Assembly: GCA_015059845.1 (NCBI GenBank)
Contig: SUZR01000007.1
Span: 62,001-126,000 of the forward strand
DNA: 64,000 nt
From: Rikenellaceae bacterium
GTDB lineage: Bacteria > Bacteroidota > Bacteroidia > Bacteroidales > Rikenellaceae
Direction: 5' to 3'
Position numbers and translations under genes: made by a program
Notes under the pieces: model-generated
Told to the model about the DNA's origin: nothing
Seen by the model: the letters and a program-made list of their open reading frames with translations, nothing else
Database searches by the model: none
Shown here: positions 1 to 7,647 of the stretch, in pieces
How the letters are laid out: each line of letters opens with the position of its first letter
How positions within the stretch are numbered: position 1 is the stretch's first letter

Positions 1-464
1 GTGTTATGCAGCTCACTGTACACGTTGAGAATGCCAACCGTCCCCGTCAGCCGATGCGCGATGTGAAGATTGACTACTCGAAGCGCTGGCAGCACCAGCA
101 TTGGGTATCGATACTCTCGGCCTATAAGTCATCGCCATACTTCGACCACTTTGCGCACTATTTGGAGCCATTCTATAAGCGTGAGTGGCGTTTTCTGGTA
201 GATTATAATATCGAATATACGCAGACCCTTTTGCGTCTGCTGGGCGTTAGTCGTGAGCTGCCTCTCTCGGAGTGTTACGTGCGTGCCACGGAGGGCGATG
301 TTGACCTGCGTCCAAAACAAAAGGGCTCGACATTTGTGGCCGAACCCTATTTTCAGGTATTTTCCGATAGAATGCCCTTCGCCGAGAATCTCTCCATATT
401 GGATTTGCTGCTCTGCGAGGGCCCCTCGGCTATCGATGCTGTCTTAATGCGTTGCCGATTATAA
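1..464 (+). CDS. WbqC-family protein, C-terminal part (5' end outside window)
   Basis: The reading frame is open at the left edge of the window, so the N-terminus is missing; about 153 codons are visible. The residues resemble the C-terminal half of the WbqC-like family, with conserved stretches around YSKRWQHQHW, SAYKSSPYF and the end motif SILDLLLCEGP. The family is often linked to surface-polysaccharide loci, but its biochemistry is not settled, so no reaction is claimed. The last 35 nt overlap the 3' end of the oppositely oriented GH2 gene. The family call is fairly sure; the function is unknown. Confidence 0.8.
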   Translation, partial: VMQLTVHVENANRPRQPMRDVKIDYSKRWQHQHWVSILSAYKSSPYFDHFAHYLEPFYKREWRFLVDYNIEYTQTLLRLLGVSRELPLSECYVRATEGDVDLRPKQKGSTFVAEPYFQVFSDRMPFAENLSILDLLLCEGPSAIDAVLMRCRL

Positions 465-2436
465 TCGTCTGCTGGTCGCTCTGCTTGCCTGCCGATACTA
501 CTACGTGATTGCGTTTGGTCATAACCACCGAATCTGAGATAAATTGGCAGGGGGCATACTCTCTAACCTTAACGGTATCCTTGTTAACCGTCATCACGGG
601 GGCCTCCTTAGCCGATGAGTAGAACTTCACCTGCTGTATAGAGTCCTGACGTATGTTGCGACGCTTCTCCGAGATGTGGAGCGTGGGACTCTTCTTGTTC
701 CACAGTGCGCGGTAGAGGTAGTATGCATCCTTCTGGTCCTTACGGTCGAAGGTCACAAGACCCGTGCGAGAGATACCATCGGTGTGGCGTGCTGAGCCGA
801 ATTCATACATATTATTAATCCAGATACCCCAGAACTGGTCATCCTGCATCAGGTGGCGTGCATATCCCTCGTGGAACTCTGTGTGCCAACGCTCGGGCTG
901 CCAACGCGGGTCAAGCTCCATAGGCTTGAAACTGCTGTTTGCCTGCTGGTCGATTGAGCCGGCCTCACCATAAGCCACCGCCGAACGCAGATGTCCCCAC
1001 TCGGTGTGCAACTTATTCTGCCATACTGCCAAGTCGTTTATTGCGCCACGCTCCCAGCCGAGATTCTGCTGCCATACGATAAGGTCGGGGATGAAGTTCA
1101 GCTCTCCATCCTGATTGCTGCACGCCACCGTCGGACGTGAAGAGTCCATCTGCTTGGCTGTATTGTTGAGGTCGCGGATGAAGCTCAGCACATCGCCTCC
1201 GCCACGCATCCACACCAGCGAATATATGCCCCACATCACAACCGAGGGGTGGTTGTAGTTCTGCGCAATAACCTCGCGCAGCTGCTGCAATCCGTTCTGC
1301 TTGAACTTATCGGTAGAGTAGTAGAATACATCGCTAAGGTAGGGCGCACGTGTGAAGGGTGTGTCAATCCACACTAGCGTACCGTTCTGGTCGCAGCAGT
1401 CGTAGAGATATTGTGCGTGCGGAGCCGTAGCCGAACGGATGGCATTTGCTCCGATGTCGCGTATCTGCTCCAAATCCTCGTCGTAGTGGCGTGTGCGCAG
1501 GGCGCTGCCTATGGCCGCACGGTCGTGGTAGAGCGTAACACCCTGAATCTTTATGCGTTCGCCATTGAGCTTGAAACCCTGCTTCGATGTTACCTCAATG
1601 GTGCGGAAGCCTGTAGTTACGGTAACCTCATCCTCGTGGTGTGTGCCTATACCGATTGTGACGGTATAGAGATTTGGCTCCTCGGGACTCCACAACAGAG
1701 GCTCCTCGAGGGTGAAGGGGATATCAACGGGCTTGTTTGGCTCTACTCGTCCTTTGACATATTTAGAATAGACCACATCTCCCGTCGGGGCGCGAACGTT
1801 GATAGCCAGGTCGCACAACTTTGTTGAGGTGGGGGCTGTAATCCATACCGATGCCGTAGCCTCGACCGAGTTGTCGGTGATATTATTCTGGTGGATGAAT
1901 ACTCCGTCAGAACCGTAATAGAGGGGCGAGATGGTTGTCTGCTCGGTTACGATAAGCTCCACATCGCGGTAGATACCGCCATAGAGATTTACCTCCGATG
2001 AGGTGGGGAGGATATCGTTCTGGTAGGCATTGCTCACCACGACCACCACCGAGTTATTCTTGTCAAACTCGATGTAGGGGGTAATCTCGAATGTAAATGC
2101 CGTCCATCCGCCACGGTGCTCGCCTGCGTGCTGGCCGTTAACAAATACGTCGGCTACGTTCTGTACTCCGTAGAATTTCAGAAACAGACGCTTGTTGCTC
2201 CACTCTGCGGGAACATATATATCGCGAGAGTAGTTTGCCGTAGTCTGCAGATACTCGCCCTGACCCGACAGAGCGTCAAGATTCCACGTGTGGGGCAGAG
2301 ATATGTGGCGAGCGTAATCGCTACTGGTCTCCATCTTGAAGAAGAATTGCCAATTATCGTTCAGCGAGTATACTTCGCGTGCCGAGGTTGCAAAAGCCAT
2401 AAGGCACAGCAAAATAGCCATTATGTATCGTTTCAT
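430..2436 (-). CDS. Secreted glycoside hydrolase family 2 protein, probably catalytically impaired
   Basis: A 668-residue protein with a signal peptide (MKRYIMAILLCLMAFATSA). It has GH2 architecture: a jelly-roll sugar-binding domain with GGIYRDVEL, an Ig-like domain, and a C-terminal TIM barrel with KIQGVTLYHD. The start at 2436 is chosen because the upstream in-frame ATG at 2544 lies above the promoter (-7 at 2526-2533) and would precede the signal peptide. Where GH2 enzymes carry the Asn-Glu acid/base pair (WG-x-x-NE), this protein reads WGIYSLVW, so the acid/base Glu is absent. A Glu in AYGEAG may or may not be the nucleophile, because its spacing is shifted. Family members hydrolyse beta-galactosides, glucuronides or mannosides; here a binding or non-catalytic role is possible. 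It is transcribed alone and convergent with the WbqC gene. Confidence 0.85.
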   Translation of the reverse strand: MKRYIMAILLCLMAFATSAREVYSLNDNWQFFFKMETSSDYARHISLPHTWNLDALSGQGEYLQTTANYSRDIYVPAEWSNKRLFLKFYGVQNVADVFVNGQHAGEHRGGWTAFTFEITPYIEFDKNNSVVVVVSNAYQNDILPTSSEVNLYGGIYRDVELIVTEQTTISPLYYGSDGVFIHQNNITDNSVEATASVWITAPTSTKLCDLAINVRAPTGDVVYSKYVKGRVEPNKPVDIPFTLEEPLLWSPEEPNLYTVTIGIGTHHEDEVTVTTGFRTIEVTSKQGFKLNGERIKIQGVTLYHDRAAIGSALRTRHYDEDLEQIRDIGANAIRSATAPHAQYLYDCCDQNGTLVWIDTPFTRAPYLSDVFYYSTDKFKQNGLQQLREVIAQNYNHPSVVMWGIYSLVWMRGGGDVLSFIRDLNNTAKQMDSSRPTVACSNQDGELNFIPDLIVWQQNLGWERGAINDLAVWQNKLHTEWGHLRSAVAYGEAGSIDQQANSSFKPMELDPRWQPERWHTEFHEGYARHLMQDDQFWGIWINNMYEFGSARHTDGISRTGLVTFDRKDQKDAYYLYRALWNKKSPTLHISEKRRNIRQDSIQQVKFYSSAKEAPVMTVNKDTVKVREYAPCQFISDSVVMTKRNHVVVSAGKQSDQQTIIIGNALRQHR

Positions 2437-2525
2437 AGTCAAAAATGATTTAAGGGCAGTTTCGGGATGTGCGCAAAGCATTCGGTAAGGCCCTGCGTGA
2501 CCCTCATAACCCGATTTACTTTCTG

Positions 2526-2533
2526 CAAATATA
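2526..2533 (-). promoter_or_regulatory. -7 promoter element for the GH2 gene
   Basis: Reads TATATTTG on the minus strand, a full match to TAnnTTTG. Transcription would begin near 2519, giving a leader of about 80 nt to the ATG at 2436. No good -33 TTTG was found at 19-21 nt. Confidence 0.6.
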
Positions 2534-2554
2534 GCAATTATCAAAAAAATATAC

Positions 2555-2562
2555 TAACTTCG
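2555..2562 (+). promoter_or_regulatory. Possible -7 element for the cvpA-rsgA-trmH block
   Basis: Reads TAACTTCG, one mismatch from TAnnTTTG, 58 nt before the cvpA start. It is divergent from the GH2 promoter. Weak evidence. Confidence 0.35.
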
Positions 2563-2620
2563 TGCAATATTTTGGCCACATAATGAAAATTGATTACTAC
2601 AATAAGACCTATTTCTAATT

Positions 2621-3109
2621 ATGAATGTATTTGATATTATAGTTTATATCGCTCTCGCGTGGGCTGTCTTTAATGGTTGGCGTCGTGGATTCCTGTTGCA
2701 GATGCTGTCGCTGCTTGCCGTTGTGGCTTCGCTCTATTTTGCGGCGCAGTATGGCTCGGAGCTGGAGCGCATACTCGGCCTGGAGGTTGGCGTGGCAGGT
2801 GTTGCGGGATTTATCATTATCTTCGTTGGCGCTCTTATCCTTATATCGGTGGGAGGCTATCTGTTGCGTGCCGTGTTCCGCTTTGCAGGATTGGGTATGG
2901 TCGATACTCTGCTGGGAATATTGTTCTCGCTGGCTAAGGTGGGACTTATCGTGAGCGTACTTTTTTCGTGGTTCGCATCAATTAATAAGGACTATGAGTG
3001 GGCCTCAAAGCAGACCATCGAGGAGTCGCACTGGTTTGAGCCGATTGCAGGTGTGACGGATAAACTTACGCCCTATTTCGAGGAGCTGAAAGATAAATTT
3101 ATGGATTAA
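2621..3109 (+). CDS. CvpA family inner-membrane protein
   Basis: A 162-residue protein with four predicted hydrophobic segments (about residues 5-20, 25-45, 60-82 and 95-115) and a soluble, acidic C-terminal tail. The N-terminus MNVFDIIVYIALAWAVFNG and the GWRRGF loop are typical of the CvpA/colicin V production family, whose homologues act in envelope homeostasis; the molecular activity is unknown. It is the first gene of a tight block: rsgA begins 2 nt after its stop. The length is normal for the family. Confidence 0.88.
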   Translation: MNVFDIIVYIALAWAVFNGWRRGFLLQMLSLLAVVASLYFAAQYGSELERILGLEVGVAGVAGFIIIFVGALILISVGGYLLRAVFRFAGLGMVDTLLGILFSLAKVGLIVSVLFSWFASINKDYEWASKQTIEESHWFEPIAGVTDKLTPYFEELKDKFMD

Positions 3110-3111
3110 CT

Positions 3112-4038
3112 ATGGCCGAGCAGTTCTTTGCTACCGTCGTGCGTTCGACGGGCAGTTGGTATGAGGTGCTGCACGAGGGTGAGCGATTGCAGTGCCGCAT
3201 ACGTGGAAAGTTGCGCCTCAAGGGCGTTCGCTCGACAAATCCCGTTGTTGTGGGCGATGTTGTGCGCGTGGAGATGGACGAGCAGGGCGGATATGTCATC
3301 TCAGCCATCGAGCAGCGTCGCAACTATATCATCCGCCGCGCATCCAATCTCTCAAAGGAGTCACATATCATCGCAGCCAACGTGGATCAGGCGTTGCTGG
3401 TGGCTACGCTCTTTTCGCCCGAGACGGCAACCGAGTTTATTGACCGTTTTCTGGTGACGTGCGAGGCGTATAAGGTGCCCGTAACGATTCTTCTGGCTAA
3501 GATTGATTTGGCGCGCACGCAGCCCGAGGCGGTGGAGGAGTTCCACGCCATATATGAGAGTGCTGGTTATCGCATCATCGAGGTGTCGGCTACCGAGGGT
3601 GAGGGCGTGGATGAGGTGCGCGAGCTGTTGCGAGGCAAGACCACACTGCTGTCGGGTAACTCGGGCGTAGGAAAATCAACGCTCGTGGCGGCTGTTGAGC
3701 CGGGGTTGGATATCCGTACGGGCGAGATTTCGCAGAGCCACCATAAGGGTAAGCATACCACAACTTTTTCGACAATGTACCCCCTCTCGGAGGGTGGATA
3801 TATAATTGATACACCAGGCATTAAGGGTTTCGGTCTGATAGATATCGAGGATGCCGAGCTGGCGCACTACTTCCCTGAGATGATGCGCTACCTGCCCGAG
3901 TGCCGTTTCTATAATTGTTCTCATACGCACGAGCCGCATTGTGCCGTGGTGGAGGCTGTACAGCGTGGAGAGATAGCCTATCCGCGTTATGAGAGTTACC
4001 TGAAAATTTTGGACGAAGATGACAAGTATCGCAAGTAG
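3112..4038 (+). CDS. rsgA: Ribosome small-subunit-dependent GTPase A
   Basis: A 308-residue circularly permuted GTPase that checks late 30S maturation and helps release assembly factors. An N-terminal OB-fold (about 1-70) is followed by G4 (LLAKIDL), then the P-loop GNSGVGKST at about residue 182 and G3 DTPG near 234; this permuted order is diagnostic. A C-terminal zinc knuckle has Cys/His ligands in the stretch CRFYNCSHTHEPHC. The gene lies between cvpA (2 nt gap) and trmH, whose start codon overlaps the last 20 nt of rsgA, suggesting translational coupling between a ribosome-biogenesis factor and a tRNA-modifying enzyme. Confidence 0.96.
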   Translation: MAEQFFATVVRSTGSWYEVLHEGERLQCRIRGKLRLKGVRSTNPVVVGDVVRVEMDEQGGYVISAIEQRRNYIIRRASNLSKESHIIAANVDQALLVATLFSPETATEFIDRFLVTCEAYKVPVTILLAKIDLARTQPEAVEEFHAIYESAGYRIIEVSATEGEGVDEVRELLRGKTTLLSGNSGVGKSTLVAAVEPGLDIRTGEISQSHHKGKHTTTFSTMYPLSEGGYIIDTPGIKGFGLIDIEDAELAHYFPEMMRYLPECRFYNCSHTHEPHCAVVEAVQRGEIAYPRYESYLKILDEDDKYRK

Positions 4039-4729
4039 ATTGAAGAGCTATTGCGCTGGCCACACGGCCGAGTGGTACGACGAGCGTACAGAATATATGG
4101 TGTCGTTTCTGACCGAGGAGCGTGTGGATGTTCTGCGCCGCACTCTGGCCGAGCGCACACGTTATATGACTATCCTCACGGAAAATACCTTCCATCCGCA
4201 GAATGCGTCGGCATTGGTGCGCCACTGCGAGGCTTTCGGTTTGCAGGATTTGCATACGGTGGAGACGCGCTGTAAGTTCAATCCCAATGTAAATATCGTG
4301 CGTGGCACGGATAAGTGGGTCGATATCACACGCCACGACTCTACGGCCGAGGCTATCGCTACGCTTAAGGGTGCGGGTTATCGTCTGGTGGCTACTACAC
4401 CCCACCGTGAGAGTTGCACGCCCGAGACGTTTGATGTGGAGAAGGGTCCATTCTGTCTGGTATTCGGTACGGAACACGCAGGTGTTACGGATGAGATTAT
4501 CGAGGCGGCGGATGAGTATCTGCGCATCCCGATGTGCGGTATGGTCGAGAGCCTGAATGTGTCGGCTTCGGCGGCAATTCTGATTTATATGCTCTCGCAG
4601 CGTATGCGCCTCTCGCCTGCGATTGATTGGCGACTCGGCGAGGATGATGCGCGCGAGATGTTGTTCCGCTGGGTTATGTCGTCGGTAAAGGACTCGCAGC
4701 GTATTTTGGAGCGTCAATTTCCCCTATAA
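4019..4729 (+). CDS. trmH: tRNA (guanosine-2'-O-)-methyltransferase, TrmH/SpoU family
   Basis: A 236-residue SPOUT methyltransferase. Motif 1 is FHPQNASALVRHCEAFG, motif 2 is LVFGTEHAGVTDE, and motif 3 is IPMCGMVESLNVSASAAI, forming the knotted SAM site. The C-terminal extension with DDAREML is typical of TrmH enzymes that methylate G18 in the tRNA D-loop, so I prefer tRNA Gm18 over an rRNA target, though specificity cannot be proven. The start overlaps rsgA by 20 nt. The stop lies 4 nt before the structured repeat at 4734-4853. Confidence 0.88.
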   Translation: MTSIASRLKSYCAGHTAEWYDERTEYMVSFLTEERVDVLRRTLAERTRYMTILTENTFHPQNASALVRHCEAFGLQDLHTVETRCKFNPNVNIVRGTDKWVDITRHDSTAEAIATLKGAGYRLVATTPHRESCTPETFDVEKGPFCLVFGTEHAGVTDEIIEAADEYLRIPMCGMVESLNVSASAAILIYMLSQRMRLSPAIDWRLGEDDAREMLFRWVMSSVKDSQRILERQFPL

Positions 4730-4733
4730 GAAT

Positions 4734-4853
4734 CTGCATTGACCTTCGGGACTTCGACTTTGGAGCCACTTGTGGCGACCGAAGCCCCTGCCTGAGGCGG
4801 GGGTTGGGGGTGGGTCAGATTTGTAAATGCGGACAGAGTCCGCAAGGTATGCA
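4734..4853 (+). repeat. Structured dispersed repeat, copy 1 (plus orientation)
   Basis: About 120 nt between trmH and the aminotransferase gene. It matches the reverse complement of 39075-39178, with a long identical core around 4777-4818. Hairpin A is GCCAC/GTGGC (4765-4769 with 4772-4776). Core B pairs CCCC and GCCT with AGGC and GGGG (4785-4802) and runs into the G-rich stretch GGGGGTTGGGGGTGGG (4799-4814). Hairpin C is GCGGAC/GTCCGC (4829-4834 with 4838-4843). Hairpins A and C each differ from copy 2 by one compensating base pair. No coding content is apparent. The element ends 47 nt before the next start codon, on the same strand. Confidence 0.85.
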
Positions 4854-4900
4854 GAGATAAGCAGGTAACCGAGCCAGATTTTACGTAAGCACGTTAAGTT

Positions 4901-6100
4901 ATGAATGATATTCTTCGCAAACAATTCTTGCGCCACGTGGCGCAAACATCGCCCGCACCGCAACTTATCGAGGTGGCGCGTGCTGAGGGTGTGTTCTTCT
5001 ATACGCCCGAGGGTAAGCCCTATTACGACTTGGTGTCGGGCGTGTCGGTAAATAACGTAGGTCACGGAAATCGAGCCGTAGTTGAGGCTGTGCAGCGTCA
5101 GGCAGCTGATTATATGCATATTATGGTCTATGGCGAGATGGTCGAGCGCCCGCAGGTGGAGTTTGCCCGTCTGCTGGCCGAGAGCCTGCCCGAGCCTCTG
5201 GATTCAGTCTATTTCCTGAATTCGGGAGCTGAGGCTGTGGAGGGCGCTTTGAAGCTGGCCAAGCGTTATACTGCTCGCACCGAGATGATATCTATGCGCC
5301 GCGCATATCACGGCTCTACACACGGAGCGATGAGTATGATGGGACAGCCCGAGGGTGAGGAGTGGAAGTGTGCATTCCGTCCTCTGCTGCCCGACACGAA
5401 GGCTATAAGATTCAATAATATAGAGGATTTGTCGCTTATCACCGAGCGTACGGCGTGTGTATTGTGCGAGCCTGTGCAGGGCGAGGCGGGTGTGATTCCC
5501 CCTGCGGATGGATATTTGCAGGCTCTGCGTCAGCGTTGCACGGAGGTGGGGGCACTGCTCATCTTCGATGAGATACAGACCGGTATGGGTCGCACGGGCG
5601 AGATGTTCGCAATGCAGAAGTATGGTGTTACGCCCGATATCGTCTGCCTGGCGAAGGCTTTGGGTGGCGGTATGCCGCTCGGAGCGTTTATCTCGAGCCA
5701 GAAGATAATGTCAACGCTCACCCATAATCCCGTTTTGGGCCATATTACCACCTTTGGCGGTCATCCTGTATGCTGTGCGGCGGGTTTGGCGGCTATGCGA
5801 TTCCTGCAGGATAACAAAGTTGTTGAGGATGTGGAGCGTAAGGGTGCACTCTATGAGGAACTCCTGAAGGACCACCCGGCCGTTAAGGAGATTCGCCGCA
5901 GTGGTATGTTGCTGGCCGTAGAGCTGGGCGAGAGTGAGAAACTTTACAAGATTATGGACCTCTTTATCGAGGAGGGTATTATGAGCGACTGGTTCCTGTA
6001 TTGTGATACAGCGTTCCGCATCTCGGCTCCGCTGGTTATTACCGACGAGGAGATACGCGACAGCGTGAGAATTATAAGAAATTGTCTTGACCGACTATAA
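4901..6100 (+). CDS. Class III PLP-dependent aminotransferase (acetylornithine/aspartate aminotransferase-like)
   Basis: A 399-residue fold-type I aminotransferase of subgroup III. It shows the PLP-phosphate motif NSGAEAVEGALKLAKRYT, the cofactor Asp in FDEIQTGMGRTG and the Schiff-base Lys at about residue 252 in CLAKALGGGMP. Family members transfer the omega-amino group of acetylornithine, GABA or related compounds to 2-oxoglutarate. No arginine or biotin genes are adjacent, so the substrate is open. The gene follows the structured repeat and precedes a small membrane protein by 31 nt. Confidence 0.88.
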   Translation: MNDILRKQFLRHVAQTSPAPQLIEVARAEGVFFYTPEGKPYYDLVSGVSVNNVGHGNRAVVEAVQRQAADYMHIMVYGEMVERPQVEFARLLAESLPEPLDSVYFLNSGAEAVEGALKLAKRYTARTEMISMRRAYHGSTHGAMSMMGQPEGEEWKCAFRPLLPDTKAIRFNNIEDLSLITERTACVLCEPVQGEAGVIPPADGYLQALRQRCTEVGALLIFDEIQTGMGRTGEMFAMQKYGVTPDIVCLAKALGGGMPLGAFISSQKIMSTLTHNPVLGHITTFGGHPVCCAAGLAAMRFLQDNKVVEDVERKGALYEELLKDHPAVKEIRRSGMLLAVELGESEKLYKIMDLFIEEGIMSDWFLYCDTAFRISAPLVITDEEIRDSVRIIRNCLDRL

Positions 6101-6131
6101 TTATTCGTACAACTTGTAAAACTGTTAAATT

Positions 6132-6530
6132 ATGAGTGAGAGAAATCAGGGCGCCGTCATTACGGCTGGAGGAGTTTTATCCATTGCATTGGTATGTTTT
6201 GCCATCGTTGCGTTCTTCCTATTTGGTGTGCCTCGATATAAGGTGTGGCAGCAGGAGATGAAGGGCCGTGCAGAGTTGGCGCAGGCGGAGCAGAATCGTC
6301 AGATTAAGATTGAGGAGGCAAAGGCTAACCTTGAGGCTGAGAAACTTAACGCTCAGGCCGAGGTGGTGCGAGCTCAGGGTGCTGCCGAGGCTATCAAGAT
6401 TGAGAATGGCTCGCTCACTCCTACATACATCCAATATCTTTGGGTACGCCAGCAGAACTCTTCGGCAAATAAGGTTATTTATATTCCTACCGAGGCGGGA
6501 CTCCCCATCTTAGAAGCTAAAGGAGAATAG
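6132..6530 (+). CDS. Small membrane-anchored coiled-coil protein, resembles the C-terminal part of stomatin/prohibitin proteins
   Basis: A 132-residue protein. One transmembrane helix (about residues 11-33) is followed by a charged Ala/Glu-rich coiled coil (about 38-90) and a conserved-looking tail with YIQYLWVRQ and IYIPTEAGLPILEA. The AEAIKIENGSLTP and IYIPTEAG patterns recall the end of SPFH (stomatin/prohibitin/HflK) proteins, but the SPFH domain is absent, so it looks like a trimmed derivative. Function is unknown; membrane scaffolding is only a guess. The stop codon forms part of the outer arm of the inverted repeat at 6529-6651. Confidence 0.75.
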   Translation: MSERNQGAVITAGGVLSIALVCFAIVAFFLFGVPRYKVWQQEMKGRAELAQAEQNRQIKIEEAKANLEAEKLNAQAEVVRAQGAAEAIKIENGSLTPTYIQYLWVRQQNSSANKVIYIPTEAGLPILEAKGE

Positions 6531-6651
6531 AAATCGTCTAACAAGGCTCTTTTGGCGTCTGACTTGCCCTCAAAATCCTCATTTGCGCCTAGCAAACTGC
6601 GGTTTCTCGGGCGGCGACCAGCCTCAAAATAGCTCTTGTTATACAATTTCT
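6529..6651. repeat. Nested inverted repeat of the TAACAAG family, long-loop copy
   Basis: Outer arms AGAAAT (6529-6534) and ATTTCT (6646-6651) pair. After 4-nt spacers, inner arms TAACAAG (6539-6545) and CTTGTTA (6635-6641) pair around an 89-nt loop. The same geometry is found at 59267-59339 and 60589-60627. The loop holds the 15-mer CTCTTTTGGCGTCTG (6547-6561), which recurs at 56585-56599. The element begins inside a stop codon and is followed by a terminator. Confidence 0.7.
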
Positions 6652-6670
6652 AAAGAAGGATAGAAAAATA

Positions 6671-6703
6671 AGGTGCCTAACCCAAAAGTTAGACACCTTT
6701 TTT
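6671..6703. terminator. Rho-independent terminator
   Basis: Stem AGGTGCCTAAC (6671-6681) pairs with GTTAGACACCT (6688-6698), with one mismatch, followed by a T run to 6703. It ends the plus-strand block starting at cvpA; it touches the nfo stop and may work in both directions. Confidence 0.8.
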
Positions 6704-6704
6704 G

Positions 6705-7550
6705 TTACTCTTCGGCAAAGCTCTTCAGCATTGCAATCTCCTCGGCCCAGCGGCTCTCGTCGGGCGTCTCGAGAATAAGCGGAATATTGTCAAAGCGTGC
6801 ATCGCGCGCAATATAGCGGAACGGCGTAATACCTAAATATCCCTCACCCATAGGCGAGTGGCGGTCAACACGGCTGCCCAGCGGCTTCATCGCATCGTTG
6901 AGGTGCATACCGCGCAGATATTTGAATCCCACCTCACGCTCAAATTCCGCAAAGACCTTTTCACAACCCTCCTCGGTTGAGAGGTCGTAACCTGCAGCAA
7001 ACGAGTGGCAGGTATCCAGACATACACCTACGCGCGACTTATCCTCCACGCGGTCAATGATATATGCCAAGTGCCAGAAGGCGTAGCCAAGATTCGAGCC
7101 CTGACCTGCGGTGTTCTCAATAACGGCCGTCACGCCCTCGGTTTTGTCGAGTGCGATGTTGATTGACTCGGCCACAAGCGCCAGGCTCTCCTCCTCGGAA
7201 ATCTTCTTCAGATGGCTGCCGGGGTGGAAGTTCAGCCTGTCCATTCCCAACATCTGACAACGCTCCATCTCGTGCAGGAACGAGGCGCGCGACTTCTCCA
7301 AGCCCTCGCGTTCGGGGTGGCCGAGGTTTATGAGGTAGCTGTCGTGCGGCAGAATCTGCGCTGCCGTATAGCCATACTGCTCGCAGGCGGCACGAAAAGC
7401 GTCTATCTGTTCTGTCGTCAATGCGGGCGCAGCCCACTGACGCTGATTCTTTGTGAAGAGCGCAAAAGCCGTAGCTCCAATCTCGGCAGCATTGCGTGGA
7501 GCGTTGTCCACACCGCCCGAAGCGCTCACGTGTGCACCAAAATATTTCAT
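6705..7550 (-). CDS. nfo: Deoxyribonuclease IV (endonuclease IV, AP endonuclease)
   Basis: A 281-residue TIM-barrel zinc enzyme that cleaves DNA 5' to abasic sites in base excision repair. It has the family signatures [10 protein letters not shown] at the N-terminus, [22 protein letters not shown] and [16 protein letters not shown], which supply the three-zinc ligands. The start at 7550 (MKYFGAHVS) is chosen because family proteins begin here; a longer in-frame opening runs upstream through the promoter region into the divergent gene. Its own -7 element is at 7582-7589. The length is standard. Confidence 0.96.
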   Translation of the reverse strand: MKYFGAHVSASGGVDNAPRNAAEIGATAFALFTKNQRQWAAPALTTEQIDAFRAACEQYGYTAAQILPHDSYLINLGHPEREGLEKSRASFLHEMERCQMLGMDRLNFHPGSHLKKISEEESLALVAESINIALDKTEGVTAVIENTAGQGSNLGYAFWHLAYIIDRVEDKSRVGVCLDTCHSFAAGYDLSTEEGCEKVFAEFEREVGFKYLRGMHLNDAMKPLGSRVDRHSPMGEGYLGITPFRYIARDARFDNIPLILETPDESRWAEEIAMLKSFAEE

Positions 7551-7581
7551 AAGCGGAAAAAGTTGGTTAATTATATAGGTA

Positions 7582-7589
7582 CAAATGTA
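7582..7589 (-). promoter_or_regulatory. -7 promoter element for nfo
   Basis: Reads TACATTTG on the minus strand, matching TAnnTTTG, 32 nt above the nfo start. It lies back to back with the plus-strand element at 7610-7617. Confidence 0.55.
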
Positions 7590-7609
7590 ACTATTTTCTG
7601 TAAAAATAC

Positions 7610-7617
7610 TAACTTTG
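7610..7617 (+). promoter_or_regulatory. -7 promoter element for the DUF3078 gene
   Basis: Reads TAACTTTG, matching TAnnTTTG, 30 nt before the first possible ATG. No clear -33 box. Confidence 0.6.
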
Positions 7618-7647
7618 CAAATGAAGAAAATGCAAATTTGAAAATAT

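Noticed and set aside
2437..2544. N-terminal extension of the GH2 gene
   Set aside because: Lies upstream of the predicted transcription start and would bury the signal peptide.
3821..4717. Long open frame on the minus strand opposite rsgA/trmH
   Set aside because: Composition is Arg/His/Ile-rich as expected of an antisense shadow; rsgA and trmH are complete and unmistakable on the plus strand.
4724..5119. Minus-strand open frame with Pro-rich peptide through the structured repeat
   Set aside because: The same kind of peptide arises from the second repeat copy at 39064-39426; it is an artefact of the non-coding repeat and runs antisense to the aminotransferase.
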